Positions 7,703 to 16,991 of a stretch of 64,000 bases of DNA are shown here, piece by piece. The stretch covers positions 434,001 to 498,000 of the forward strand of contig CAVTIC010000007.1 in the NCBI GenBank assembly GCA_963734685.1. The letters are read 5' to 3'. How positions within the stretch are numbered: the first letter of the stretch is position 1; each line of letters starts with the position of its first letter. The DNA comes from JAOUEA01 sp963734685 (GTDB lineage Bacteria > Actinomycetota > UBA4738 > HRBIN12). The position numbers and the translations under genes were made by a program. The notes under the pieces are model-generated. The model had not been told where the DNA came from, made no database searches, and saw only the letters and a list, made by a program, of their open reading frames with translations.

Positions 7703-7830
7703 CTACGTGTGATTCTCCCATCGGCTGCGCTATATGCCAGGCCGTCCCGTCGGGGGGGCACGAGCACCACGGTTCCTCAACACCCATCGGCACGGCCAGC
7801 TCCGGCCTGGATGCGCGATACTGACCGCCC

Positions 7831-8421
7831 ATGGCACAGACCGCCGCCGCCGAGGATCCGGCCCTGCATGCGCGTTTCGAGCGCGACGTGTTGCCCTTGT
7901 TGCCGAGCCTGTACGCGGCCGCCCTGCGCATGACGAGGAACCCCGCCGACGCCGAGGACCTGGTGCAGGACACCTACCTGCGCGCCTACCGAGGGTTCGC
8001 AGGCTTCCAGGAGGGGACGAATCTCAAGGCGTGGCTCTACCGCATCCTCACGAACAGCTTCATCAACACCTACCGCAAGAAGCAGCGCGAGCCGCAGACC
8101 GTCGACGGTCCCGACGACCTCGACGAGTGGTACCTCTACGACCGGCTCGGTGGTCGCAACGTCGAGCTTTCGGCGGAAACCGAAGTGCTCGACCGCATAC
8201 CCGACGAGGCGGTGAAGCAGGCGCTCGAGTCGCTGCCCGAGAACTTCCGGCTGCCGGTGCTCCTCGCCGACGTCGAGGGGTTCAGCTACAAAGAGATCGC
8301 CGAGATCATGGACACGCCGATCGGCACGGTGATGTCGCGGCTGCATCGGGGAAGGAAAGCGCTGCAGAGGGCGTTGTGGGACACGGCGAAGGAGCGAGGT
8401 TTGGTCGATGACGACGCCTGA
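7831..8421 (+). CDS. ECF sigma factor, SigR/SigH type
   Basis: A 196-residue group 4 sigma factor with region 2 (LPSLYAAALRMTRNPADAED, then LVQDTYLRAYRGF and LKAWLYRILTNSFINTYRKK) and region 4 (LPENFRLPVLLADVEGFSYK, then EIAEIMDTPIGTVMSRLHRG). Strong similarity to sigma-R/SigH, which controls the thiol-oxidative and heat stress response, is supported by the RsrA-like gene overlapping its 3' end. The start codon is only eight bases after a GATACT element (7817-7822), so the mRNA may be nearly leaderless. It probably acts on its own regulon, including chaperone, protease and low-molecular-weight thiol genes. Confidence 0.9.
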   Translation: MAQTAAAEDPALHARFERDVLPLLPSLYAAALRMTRNPADAEDLVQDTYLRAYRGFAGFQEGTNLKAWLYRILTNSFINTYRKKQREPQTVDGPDDLDEWYLYDRLGGRNVELSAETEVLDRIPDEAVKQALESLPENFRLPVLLADVEGFSYKEIAEIMDTPIGTVMSRLHRGRKALQRALWDTAKERGLVDDDA

Positions 8422-8668
8422 CTGTGGACCCAAGTGCCAGGAGACGCTCGTGGAGATCGAGTCGTTCCTCGACGGTGAGCTCGACGTGTCCGTACAGGAG
8501 CGTATCGAGGTGCACCTGTCCGACTGCAACCCCTGCATGCAGCGCGCTGAGTTCCGCCGACACGTGAAGGTCATGCTGCGATCCAAGTGCGGCGGCGATG
8601 AGGTGCCCCCGGCGTTACTCGACCGCATCCGCTCGCTGATCGACGAGTCACCCTCGACGCCCGCGTGA
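8408..8668 (+). CDS. Anti-sigma factor, RsrA / mycothiol-system type
   Basis: An 86-residue zinc-binding anti-sigma factor. It carries the ZAS motif as HLSDCNPC (H-x3-C-x2-C), an N-terminal CGPKC and a C-terminal RSKCGGDEVP, matching the redox-sensing cysteine layout of RsrA. In Streptomyces RsrA holds sigma-R until disulfide formation releases it. The ATG lies inside the end of the sigma gene (14-base overlap), so the pair should be made together. The stop overlaps the start of the deacetylase gene that follows. Confidence 0.9.
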   Translation: MTTPDCGPKCQETLVEIESFLDGELDVSVQERIEVHLSDCNPCMQRAEFRRHVKVMLRSKCGGDEVPPALLDRIRSLIDESPSTPA

Positions 8669-9381
8669 CGATGGAGCTCGGCACGATCCTCGGGGTGTGG
8701 GCGCACCCGGACGACGACATCTACCTCTCCTCGGGCTTGATGGCGGTCGGCGCGGCCGACGGAAACCGGGTCGTCGACGTCACCGCCACCAGGGGCGAGG
8801 GCGGCTCGATGGACGAGGAACGATGGCCGCCCAAGCGCATGGCCGACGTGCGAACAGCCGAGATGCGTCGCAGCCTCGACATCCTCGGGGTCGAGGAGCA
8901 CCGCTTCCTCGAGGGACCGGTCGACGTCGACATGAAGACCCCACTCGACGAGTCGGGTGCCGCCCAGGTGCTCGACATCATGCGGGAAGTCCGGCCCGAC
9001 ACGGTGTTGACCTTCGGGCCCGACGGCATGACCGGCCACGAGGGACACAAGAGCGTGTCGCGATGGGTCTCACAGGCGTTCGAGGACGCCGGCAAGCCCG
9101 GGGCACGTCTGTTCCATGCGACCGTCACGCCGGATTGGGCCGCGACCTGGCTGCCGCGTCTCGAGCCGTTCGACATCTTCCTGCCGGGCACACCCCCGAT
9201 CGTGCCGCCGCACGATCTCGCGATCGACTTCACGTTGCCCGACGAGGTGCTCGAGCTGAAGTTCCGCGCGATCCAGGCACACGAGAGCCAGGTGGAAGGG
9301 CTCGTCGAGGTGTTCGGCGATCGGATGCGTGAATGGATGGCGGTCGAGTATTTCCGGCTGGCGGCGGAGAGGGGCGCGTGA
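8665..9381 (+). CDS. PIG-L family N-acetylglucosamine deacetylase (MshB/Mca-like)
   Basis: A 238-residue LmbE/PIG-L zinc hydrolase. The metal motif AHPDDD is near residue 13, the second histidine lies in GPDGMTGHEGHKSVSR, and FLEGPVDVDM is the family's substrate loop. In actinobacteria such enzymes deacetylate GlcNAc-inositol (MshB) or cleave mycothiol conjugates (Mca). Being the third gene of the sigR-rsrA operon makes a role in low-molecular-weight thiol metabolism plausible, but the exact substrate is inferred. GTG at 8665 overlaps the rsrA stop; the ATG two codons in is an alternative. Confidence 0.85.
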   Translation: MTMELGTILGVWAHPDDDIYLSSGLMAVGAADGNRVVDVTATRGEGGSMDEERWPPKRMADVRTAEMRRSLDILGVEEHRFLEGPVDVDMKTPLDESGAAQVLDIMREVRPDTVLTFGPDGMTGHEGHKSVSRWVSQAFEDAGKPGARLFHATVTPDWAATWLPRLEPFDIFLPGTPPIVPPHDLAIDFTLPDEVLELKFRAIQAHESQVEGLVEVFGDRMREWMAVEYFRLAAERGA

Positions 9382-10901
9382 TGGCCCGGCCTCCCGATCC
9401 GGTCACCGATCTCGCGTGGGAACCCGAGCGAGCGAGGGCGTTCGTCGACGACGTGGCCGACCTCTACGAGGAGGTGCTGACCAGGTTGGACGAGCTGCCC
9501 GTGATCCCCGCGCACGGTGCGAAGGAGGTCCGCAAGGGCGTCGTGCTCGACGTGCCTGAGGAGCCGATGCCGGAGCCGGAGCTCGTCGACTACCTGCGCC
9601 GCATGACCTTCGAGCACTCGGCGTTCCTCGGCCATCCCAGGTTCTACGCGTACGTCTCGGGGGCCGGCACGGTGCCGGGCGCCGCCGCGGACCTGCTCGC
9701 GTCCGGCATCAACATGAATGCCGGTGGGTGGCGGCTGTCGCCTTCGGCCACCGAGATCGAACTCGCGCTGACGAGGTGGTTCGCCCACGACATGTTCGGC
9801 ATGCCCGAGGGCGCCGGCGGCGCGCTCACCTCTGGCGGCGCGATGGCGAACCTGATCGCGCTGAAGGTGGCGCGCGACGCTCGGGCCGGGTGGGACATCA
9901 GGGCCGAAGGCGTCGCCGCCGGCCCTCAATTGGGCTTCTACCTCTCGAGCGAGACCCACGTGGTGTCGGATCGCGCCGCCGACATGCTGGGCGTCGGGGC
10001 CGGGAACGTGCGACACGTGCCGGTGGACGACGGATACCGCATGCGGGTCGACGAGCTTCGAGTCGCCGTGGCGCGAGATCGGGCGGCGGGCGTGCGACCC
10101 ATCGCGGTGGTCGCGAACGCCGGCACGGTCGCGACCGGAGCCGTGGACGATCTCACGGCGGTGGCCGACGTCTGTCGTGACGAGGACCTGTGGATGCACG
10201 TCGACGGCGCCTACGGAGGCCCGGCGGTGCTGGCCGACGATCTGCGGCCGTCGTTCGCGGGCATCGAGCGAGCCGACTCGATCGCGTTCGATCCACACAA
10301 GTGGCTGTACACGCCGCTCAGCGGTGGCTGCGTGCTCGTACGCGACACGGAGCTCATGCGTCGCGCCTTCGACCTCGAGTACGTCTCCTACATCGTCAAG
10401 GACGAGGAGCACACGGACTGGGGCATCGACCTCGGGCGGCATTCCCCGAACTTCAGCCGTGGGTTCTGGTCGCTGCGTGTGTGGGTCTCGCTGCTGGCTC
10501 ACGGCCGAGCGGCCTACGCGAGGCGCATCTCGCACGACGCGGCGCTCGCCCGGTACCTCGGCGAGCTGGTCACCGAGCGCGACGACTTCGAGCTGATGAC
10601 GCCGGTCGGGCTCTCGATCACGTGCTTCAGGTACGTCCCGGAGGGCCTCGCAGAGGCGGAAGGTCGCGACGAATACCTCGACCGGTTGAACGAGCGCCTC
10701 ATGACCGAGATCCAGCTCGGAGGACGCGCGTATTGTTCCAACGCGGTGCTGGGCGACAGGTTCTGCCTGCGCTCGTGCATCGTGAACTACCGGACCGAGG
10801 CCGGCGACGTCGAGGCGTTGATCGACATCGCCGCAGAGCTCGGGCGGGCGCTCGATGCCGAGCTCCGGCCTGCAGGTCTCCGACGAGACGGCCTCCGATG
10901 A
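9381..10901 (+). CDS. Pyridoxal-dependent group II decarboxylase
   Basis: A 506-residue fold-type I PLP enzyme of the aromatic amino acid / glutamate decarboxylase family. Recognisable are LTSGGAMANLIAL (PLP phosphate binding), HVDGAYGGPAVL (Asp to the pyridine nitrogen) and AFDPHKWLYTPL, in which the Lys after DPH forms the internal aldimine. The N-terminal segment FLGHPRFYAYVSGAGTVPGA is typical of aromatic-L-amino-acid decarboxylases. The ATG at 9381 overlaps the deacetylase stop (TGATG). Which amino acid is used cannot be read from the sequence. Confidence 0.9.
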   Translation: MARPPDPVTDLAWEPERARAFVDDVADLYEEVLTRLDELPVIPAHGAKEVRKGVVLDVPEEPMPEPELVDYLRRMTFEHSAFLGHPRFYAYVSGAGTVPGAAADLLASGINMNAGGWRLSPSATEIELALTRWFAHDMFGMPEGAGGALTSGGAMANLIALKVARDARAGWDIRAEGVAAGPQLGFYLSSETHVVSDRAADMLGVGAGNVRHVPVDDGYRMRVDELRVAVARDRAAGVRPIAVVANAGTVATGAVDDLTAVADVCRDEDLWMHVDGAYGGPAVLADDLRPSFAGIERADSIAFDPHKWLYTPLSGGCVLVRDTELMRRAFDLEYVSYIVKDEEHTDWGIDLGRHSPNFSRGFWSLRVWVSLLAHGRAAYARRISHDAALARYLGELVTERDDFELMTPVGLSITCFRYVPEGLAEAEGRDEYLDRLNERLMTEIQLGGRAYCSNAVLGDRFCLRSCIVNYRTEAGDVEALIDIAAELGRALDAELRPAGLRRDGLR

Positions 10902-11620
10902 CGTCGTGGGAGCTGCTGGGCTCGGGAGAGTTCGAACCGTGGTCCACGGTGGCCGACCGATGGCTGCTCGAGTCTGCGACCGGCGACGGCCGGGTGGCGA
11001 TCTTTCCGACGGCATCGTCGCGCGAGGGCGACGAAGTCTTCGACGAGTGGGGCCGCAAGGGCCTCGAGCACTTCGCGTCGCTGGGCGTCGAGGGCGAGGT
11101 CGTGCCGGTGCGCACTCGCGCTGACGCCGACCGCGCAGACCTCGCAGACCGCCTGCGCGGCGCCTCGGTCGCGTACTTCTCCGGGGGCAACCCTGCGCAC
11201 CTCGCCGACGTGTTGAGGGGAACGGCGGTCTGCGAGGCGCTGATGGTGGGTCTCGCCCGCGGGATGGGGTATGCGGGGTGCAGCGCGGGGGTGGCATGCC
11301 TCACGGAGACGACCTACGACAGCGACAGCGACGACTTCGAGGCGATCTTCAAGCCCGGGCTCGGCATCGTGCGCGGCGCCCTGTTCGGGCCGCATTGGGA
11401 CATGATCGACACCTGGGTGCCGGGCGCGTCCGAGTTCATCGTCTCGTCGGTGACCGACGGGCAGGTGTTCGTGGGCATCGACGAGGAGACGGCGATGCTC
11501 GGTGACGGCGAGCGTTGGCAGGTGCGTGGCCGCGGAAGCGTGCACGTACGGCGCGACGGCGTCTTCGCCGGATACCGCGACGGCGATCGCTTCGACCTTC
11601 CGCTCGTCATCCGCGCCTGA
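10898..11620 (+). CDS. Peptidase S51 family protein (dipeptidase E / cyanophycinase-like)
   Basis: The 240-residue protein shows the S51 layout: YFSGGNPAHLADVL, the nucleophile elbow GYAGCSAGVAC with the catalytic Ser, and a C-terminal GPHWDMIDTW that supplies the His. Family members are cytosolic peptidases for Asp-X dipeptides or cyanophycin-related enzymes; no choice between them is possible here. The ATGA overlap with the decarboxylase means the two are co-translated, closing the five-gene run that began at sigR. Confidence 0.85.
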   Translation: MTSWELLGSGEFEPWSTVADRWLLESATGDGRVAIFPTASSREGDEVFDEWGRKGLEHFASLGVEGEVVPVRTRADADRADLADRLRGASVAYFSGGNPAHLADVLRGTAVCEALMVGLARGMGYAGCSAGVACLTETTYDSDSDDFEAIFKPGLGIVRGALFGPHWDMIDTWVPGASEFIVSSVTDGQVFVGIDEETAMLGDGERWQVRGRGSVHVRRDGVFAGYRDGDRFDLPLVIRA

Positions 11621-11719
11621 GCAGCCCGGGACACGGAACGGGTGCACGTGAGCGACATGCACGATCCAGGAGCGGTTCGTCGGGCGGCGTCTGCATGCCC
11701 TCGGTAGGGTGAGGGTCCC

Positions 11720-12382
11720 ATGACCACCCGCACCGAGCTCTCGCGAACGTCGCCGATCGAGGACCGCGCTCCGGTCGTGATCCGGCGCCTCGAGAAGGCC
11801 TACCCCGACGCTCACGTCGCGCTCGTGTTCTCGAACCCGCTCGAGTGCCTCGTGGCCACGATCCTGTCCGCCCAGTGCACCGACGAGAAGGTCAACGAGG
11901 TCACCGCGGACCTGTTCCGGAAGTACGGCTCGGCCGCGGACTACCTCGCGGTTCCCGAGGACGAGCTGAAGGCCGACATCCGCCCCACGGGCTTCTTCAA
12001 CCAGAAGGCGACTTCGATCCGGGCGGCGTGCGAGCGCATCGTCACGGTCTACGAGGGTGCCGTGCCCGACACGATGGAGGACCTGATGACCCTGCGGGGG
12101 GTCGCGCGGAAGACCGCCAACATCGTCATGGGCAACGCCTTCGGGAAGGTCGAGGGGATCGCCGTCGACACGCACGTGCGGCGGCTCTCGAACCGCCTCG
12201 GCTTCAGCGAGCACTCCGATCCCGACAAGATCGAGCAGGATCTGATGCGACTCGTCCCCTCGCGGAAGTGGTTCGGGTTCAGCTACGTGCTGATCGACCA
12301 TGGCCGGGCGATCTGCCAGGCGAAGAAGCCAAAGTGCGCCGAGTGCCCGGTGGAGGACCTGTGTCCGTCGAGCCAGCTGTGA
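11720..12382 (+). CDS. nth: Endonuclease III
   Basis: A 220-residue base-excision repair DNA glycosylase/AP lyase for oxidised pyrimidines. The helix-hairpin-helix is LMTLRGVARKTANIVMGNAF, with the catalytic Lys in GVARKTA and the Asp in AVDTHVRRLSNRLG. The C-terminal 4Fe-4S ligands appear as C-x6-C-x2-C-x5-C in CQAKKPKCAECPVEDLC. TAGGGT at 11705-11710 ends nine bases before the ATG, and there is no clear Shine-Dalgarno sequence. Confidence 0.96.
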   Translation: MTTRTELSRTSPIEDRAPVVIRRLEKAYPDAHVALVFSNPLECLVATILSAQCTDEKVNEVTADLFRKYGSAADYLAVPEDELKADIRPTGFFNQKATSIRAACERIVTVYEGAVPDTMEDLMTLRGVARKTANIVMGNAFGKVEGIAVDTHVRRLSNRLGFSEHSDPDKIEQDLMRLVPSRKWFGFSYVLIDHGRAICQAKKPKCAECPVEDLCPSSQL

Positions 12383-12410
12383 CGGAACGCCGCGCGCGGG
12401 CCGATAGCGC

Positions 12411-12734
12411 TCAGCCGACGGCGATCAGATCGTCTGACCTCGCCGTGATCGAGGCTTCCGCGGCCTCGCGCCGACGCTCCCGGCGGATCTCCCGGCGATC
12501 TTCCTCACCGAGTCCCCCCCACACACCCGCGTCCTGGCAGGTGTCGAGGGCCCACTCCAAGCATCGGGCGCGGACGGGACACTCCCGACACACCGCGATC
12601 GCCCGGGCGGTCTGTTCGAGGGCCGGCCCGCTCGTGCCGATCGGGAAGAACAGCTCCGGGTCCTCCCCGATGCACCGCGCGTGCTCGATCCACCATGTCT
12701 CACGGGGATCCCGCCTGAATCTCGGTTCAACCAT
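12411..12734 (-). CDS. WhiB-family iron-sulfur transcriptional regulator
   Basis: A 107-residue Wbl protein. The four cluster cysteines are in ARCIGED, AVCRECPVRARCL (C-x2-C-x5-C); the GVWGGLGEEDRREIRRERR segment is the G[VI]WGG turn and the basic DNA-binding tail. Wbl proteins bind a 4Fe-4S cluster, act with the primary sigma factor and occur only in actinobacteria and their phages. A strong promoter with an internal palindrome lies 50-80 bases upstream of the ATG. Which Wbl subgroup it belongs to cannot be fixed without a tree. Confidence 0.93.
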   Translation of the reverse strand: MVEPRFRRDPRETWWIEHARCIGEDPELFFPIGTSGPALEQTARAIAVCRECPVRARCLEWALDTCQDAGVWGGLGEEDRREIRRERRREAAEASITARSDDLIAVG

Positions 12735-12783
12735 AGGCCAGCCCCGTGCCGTGCACGAATGTCGATCCCCCCGCGTGGCGGGC

Positions 12784-12813
12784 AGCCTAGTCTCTGAATC
12801 ATCATTCAGTCAA
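12784..12813 (-). promoter_or_regulatory. whiB promoter with a palindromic operator in the spacer
   Basis: On the minus strand TTGACT (12813-12808), an 18-base spacer and TAGGCT (12789-12784) form a near-consensus housekeeping promoter pointing at whiB. The start of transcription would fall near 12777, giving a leader of about 40 bases. CTGAAT-CATC-ATTCAG (12794-12809) is a perfect 6-base inverted repeat that covers the spacer and touches the -35 box, a position where a bound protein would block polymerase. Confidence 0.72.
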
Positions 12814-12824
12814 GGGTCGGGTCC

Positions 12825-13238
12825 TTGACGATCTTCCGGCGCAGGCGCCTGCCGCCGGAGCTCGACGCGCCGTACGAGGCGTTCGAGCGCGTGCTCGCGG
12901 AAGTCGAGCCCGCCAAGGAGGCGCTCACCGAGGTGATGCCCACCACCCGGCTGCCCGGCCGTCCGATGCCCGACGCGCTGGCCGAGTTCGCCGAGCGCCT
13001 CGAGCGCGCTCGGTCGGCGATGCCGGCCTGGCGACGCCCGGAGTCCGAGCGCGAATGGCTCGCGTGCGCCGCGGGCATCGACGAGGCGCTGGGCCGCGCA
13101 CGCCGGTTCCGGGAAGAGGCGCCCGACCTGGGTGGGTTCGAGGGACTCCTCCGGGCGGTCGAGGAACTGCTGGACCCACTCGACCCGTTCGAGGCGGCGG
13201 CGGAGCGATTCCGGTCGCTGCGGGTGGCAGCCCGATGA
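12825..13238 (+). CDS. Hypothetical helical protein, 137 aa
   Basis: The protein has no cysteines in a motif and no membrane segment. It is Ala/Arg/Glu-rich and likely mostly helical. FRRRRLPPELDAPYEAFERV and PTTRLPGRPMPDALAEF are its most distinctive parts. TTG at 12825 is the only upstream start in this frame that covers the conserved-looking N-terminus. The stop overlaps the ATG of the acetyltransferase, so it is probably a real gene of that operon. The family is not recognised. Confidence 0.6.
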   Translation: MTIFRRRRLPPELDAPYEAFERVLAEVEPAKEALTEVMPTTRLPGRPMPDALAEFAERLERARSAMPAWRRPESEREWLACAAGIDEALGRARRFREEAPDLGGFEGLLRAVEELLDPLDPFEAAAERFRSLRVAAR

Positions 13239-13930
13239 CCGACGAGCGGGTGCTGCCCGTGGGCGAGCGGGTCGAGGGGCCCGCGGCCCAGCCGCCCCCC
13301 AGAGCGACGATCGCCGGGGTGTTCGTCGATCTCGTGCCGCTGGAACCGGATGCGCACGCCCCCGCTCTGTACGAGCGCTCCCACGCCGAGGCCGACGATG
13401 CCGTGATCTGGACCTACATGAGCTACGGGCCCTTCGACGGCCTGGACGAGATGCGGTCGTGGCTCACGGCCAACGCCGCGTCCACCGACCCCCTGTTCTT
13501 CACCGTCGTCGAACGGGCGAGCGGCGAGCCCGCCGGCGTGGTGACCCTGATGAACATCGATCCGGTCATGCGGCGCCTCGAGCTGGGGCACATCTGGTAC
13601 GTGCGGGCCGCCCAGCGCGGCCGGGCGAACACGGAAGCCGCCTACCTGCTGTTGCGCGAGTCGTTCGAATCGTGGGGCTATCGACGGGTGGAGTGGAAAT
13701 GCGATGCGCTCAACGAGCGATCTCGCGCGGCCGCGCTCCGGCTCGGCTTCGCCTTCGAGGGGGTCTTCCGATCGCACATGATCGTGAAGGGACGCAACCG
13801 GGACACGGCCTGGTACTCGATCGTCGCGGAGGAGTGGCCGGAACGTCGCGACGCGATCGAACGGTGGCTCGACGCCGAACCGGGCTCGGTGTCGCTGCGG
13901 GCCGTCACCGCCGAGCTCCCGACGCGCTGA
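13235..13930 (+). CDS. GNAT N-acetyltransferase, RimJ/RimL-like
   Basis: A 231-residue GCN5-related acetyltransferase. LVPLEPDAHAPALYERSHAE is the first strand and helix, ELGHIWYVRAAQRGRANTEA holds the acetyl-CoA pyrophosphate loop, and VEWKCDALNERSRAAALRLGF with FEGVFRSHMIVKGRNRDTAW is the RimL-type C-terminus. Relatives acetylate ribosomal protein N-termini or small amines; the substrate is not predictable. ATG at 13235 overlaps the preceding stop (ATGA). Confidence 0.85.
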   Translation: MTDERVLPVGERVEGPAAQPPPRATIAGVFVDLVPLEPDAHAPALYERSHAEADDAVIWTYMSYGPFDGLDEMRSWLTANAASTDPLFFTVVERASGEPAGVVTLMNIDPVMRRLELGHIWYVRAAQRGRANTEAAYLLLRESFESWGYRRVEWKCDALNERSRAAALRLGFAFEGVFRSHMIVKGRNRDTAWYSIVAEEWPERRDAIERWLDAEPGSVSLRAVTAELPTR

Positions 13931-13956
13931 GGGAACCGCGGCACCCACGGCGTGCG

Positions 13957-13962
13957 TATCGT
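13957..13962 (+). promoter_or_regulatory. -10 element for leaderless ABC-F mRNA
   Basis: TATCGT ends six bases before the ATG at 13969, so transcription would start at or next to the A of the start codon. No Shine-Dalgarno sequence is present. GGGAAC (13931-13936) lies 19 bases upstream of GTATCG, vaguely resembling a sigma-R promoter. Confidence 0.5.
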
Positions 13963-13968
13963 GGATCG

Positions 13969-15602
<1,634 letters not shown>

Positions 15603-15606
<4 letters not shown>

Positions 15607-16292
15607 GCGCAACGGAGCTCGCCGCCATCGGGAGGGAAGTCGTGGCGTGCCGGGCGTGCCCGCGCCTCGTCGAGTGGCGGGAACGTGTGGCGGCGCAGAA
15701 GGTTGCCCGCTTCCAGAACGAGGTGTACTGGGGACGTCCGGTCACGGGCTTCGGCGATCCGGAGGCGGGCGTGTTGATCCTGGGTCTCGCCCCGGCCGCG
15801 CACGGCGGCAACCGCACCGGGCGGATCTTCACCGGGGACCGTTCCGGCGACTTCCTGTTCGAGGCGATGCACGGCGCCGGGCTCGCGAACCAGCCGACGA
15901 GCACTGCCCGCGACGACGGGCTGCGGCTGCATGGCGCCTTCGTGAGCGCGGTGAACCGCTGTCCACCACCCGCCAACAGGCCCACGCCCGACGAGCGCGA
16001 CCGTTGCCTGCCGTTCCTCGTCCGGGAGATCCAAGCCCTCGACCGGTTGCAGGTGATCGTGGCGTTGGGCGGCTACGCGTGGGACGGTGCCCTTCGTGCG
16101 CTCGCTTCGCTCGGGCACGCCCGGCGCCCCAAGCCGAGGTTCGGTCACGGCGCGGAAGCCGCGATCGGCTCCCTCACCCTGATCGGATGCTTCCACCCGA
16201 GTCAGCAGAACACCTTCACCGGCAGGCTCACGATGCCGATGATGGAAACGGTGTTGGCGCGTGCCGGCTCGCTCGCTCAGGGTCGCACCTGA
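15603..16292 (+). CDS. Uracil-DNA glycosylase, family 5 (UDGb)
   Basis: The 229-residue protein begins with CRACPRLVEWRE, the cysteine pair that with later cysteines holds a 4Fe-4S cluster. Motif 1 is GLAPAAHGGNRTGRIFTGD, which lacks the catalytic Asp of family 4, as is typical of family 5. Motif 2 is CFHPSQQNTFTGRLT. Family 5 enzymes remove uracil, hypoxanthine and related bases and are known from Thermus, archaea and actinobacteria. The ATG overlaps the ABC-F stop. Confidence 0.92.
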
Positions 16293-16337
16293 GGCGGCGA
16301 GGCGGGCAGCTGTCGGATCTGACGCGAGGTGGTTCGC

Positions 16338-16916
16338 ATGAAGAGCATCACGGGAGTGGTCGTCGCATCGATCGCGGTGCTTGTCGCCGGCGTGGCTGTG
16401 ACCCAGCCTGATGCGGCCGCGCGAGGCGGCTGCTCGATCACGGGGACCTCGGGCGACGATGTGCTGAGCGGCACACCCAACGGCGAGATCATCTGCGGGC
16501 TCGGCGGCGACGATCGCATCCGTGGAGGCGGGGGCAACGACGTGATCGAGGGCGGCCCCGGTGACGACGACCTCAACGGGGGTGGCGGCAACGACACCCT
16601 CAAGGGCGGTGGAGGCGACGATCGCATGTTCGGCATGGCCTCCCACGACCACATCGACGGTGGCCCCGGCGCCGATTACGCGCTCGGGGGGGTCGGGAGC
16701 GACGGGCTGCACGGTGGCTCCGATGCAGACCTGCTGCTGGACGCCGGGACCGGCCGCGATTCCGTGTACGGAGACGGAGGCAACGACCGCTGCCTCACGG
16801 TGCTCGACGGCGAAGGCGATGACACGATCGGCGGTGGGCCCGGTGTCGACACGTACGCGGCCGATCCGGACGACACCCGGAGCTCGGTCGAGCGTCGCCA
16901 TGCCTGCACGGGCTGA
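16338..16916 (+). CDS. Secreted RTX-type calcium-binding repeat protein
   Basis: The 192-residue protein starts with a signal peptide (MKSITGVVVASIAVLVAGVA), then carries a tandem of about nine GGxGxDxhx nonapeptide repeats, such as GGNDVIEGG, GDDDLNGGG, GNDTLKGGG and GNDRCLTVL. Such repeats fold as a calcium-bound parallel beta-roll. There is no enzymatic domain. ATG at 16338 is preferred over GTG at 16329 because GAGGTGG precedes it. Four cysteines, two flanking the N-terminal repeat, could form disulfides outside the cell. The function is unknown. Confidence 0.82.
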   Translation: MKSITGVVVASIAVLVAGVAVTQPDAAARGGCSITGTSGDDVLSGTPNGEIICGLGGDDRIRGGGGNDVIEGGPGDDDLNGGGGNDTLKGGGGDDRMFGMASHDHIDGGPGADYALGGVGSDGLHGGSDADLLLDAGTGRDSVYGDGGNDRCLTVLDGEGDDTIGGGPGVDTYAADPDDTRSSVERRHACTG

Positions 16917-16978
16917 CGTCACGTCCCGCTCCGAAGGCGGGTCGGTCGGGTGAGGGAATAGTCGTCGCCTCTCGGGCG

Positions 16979-16984
16979 TATCCT
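16979..16984 (+). promoter_or_regulatory. -10 element for leaderless ABC exporter mRNA
   Basis: TATCCT ends seven bases before the ATG at 16992, with no ribosome binding site between. GGGAAT at 16954-16959 followed after 18 bases by GTATCC resembles the sigma-R consensus (GGAAT-N18-GTT), so stress control is possible but unproven. Confidence 0.5.
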
Positions 16985-16991
16985 CGGAGAC

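Noticed and set aside
8721..11297. 858-codon open frame on the minus strand
   Set aside because: It lies opposite three well identified genes (PIG-L, decarboxylase, peptidase S51), is Arg/Pro-rich and shows no domain. Long antisense frames are expected at this GC content.
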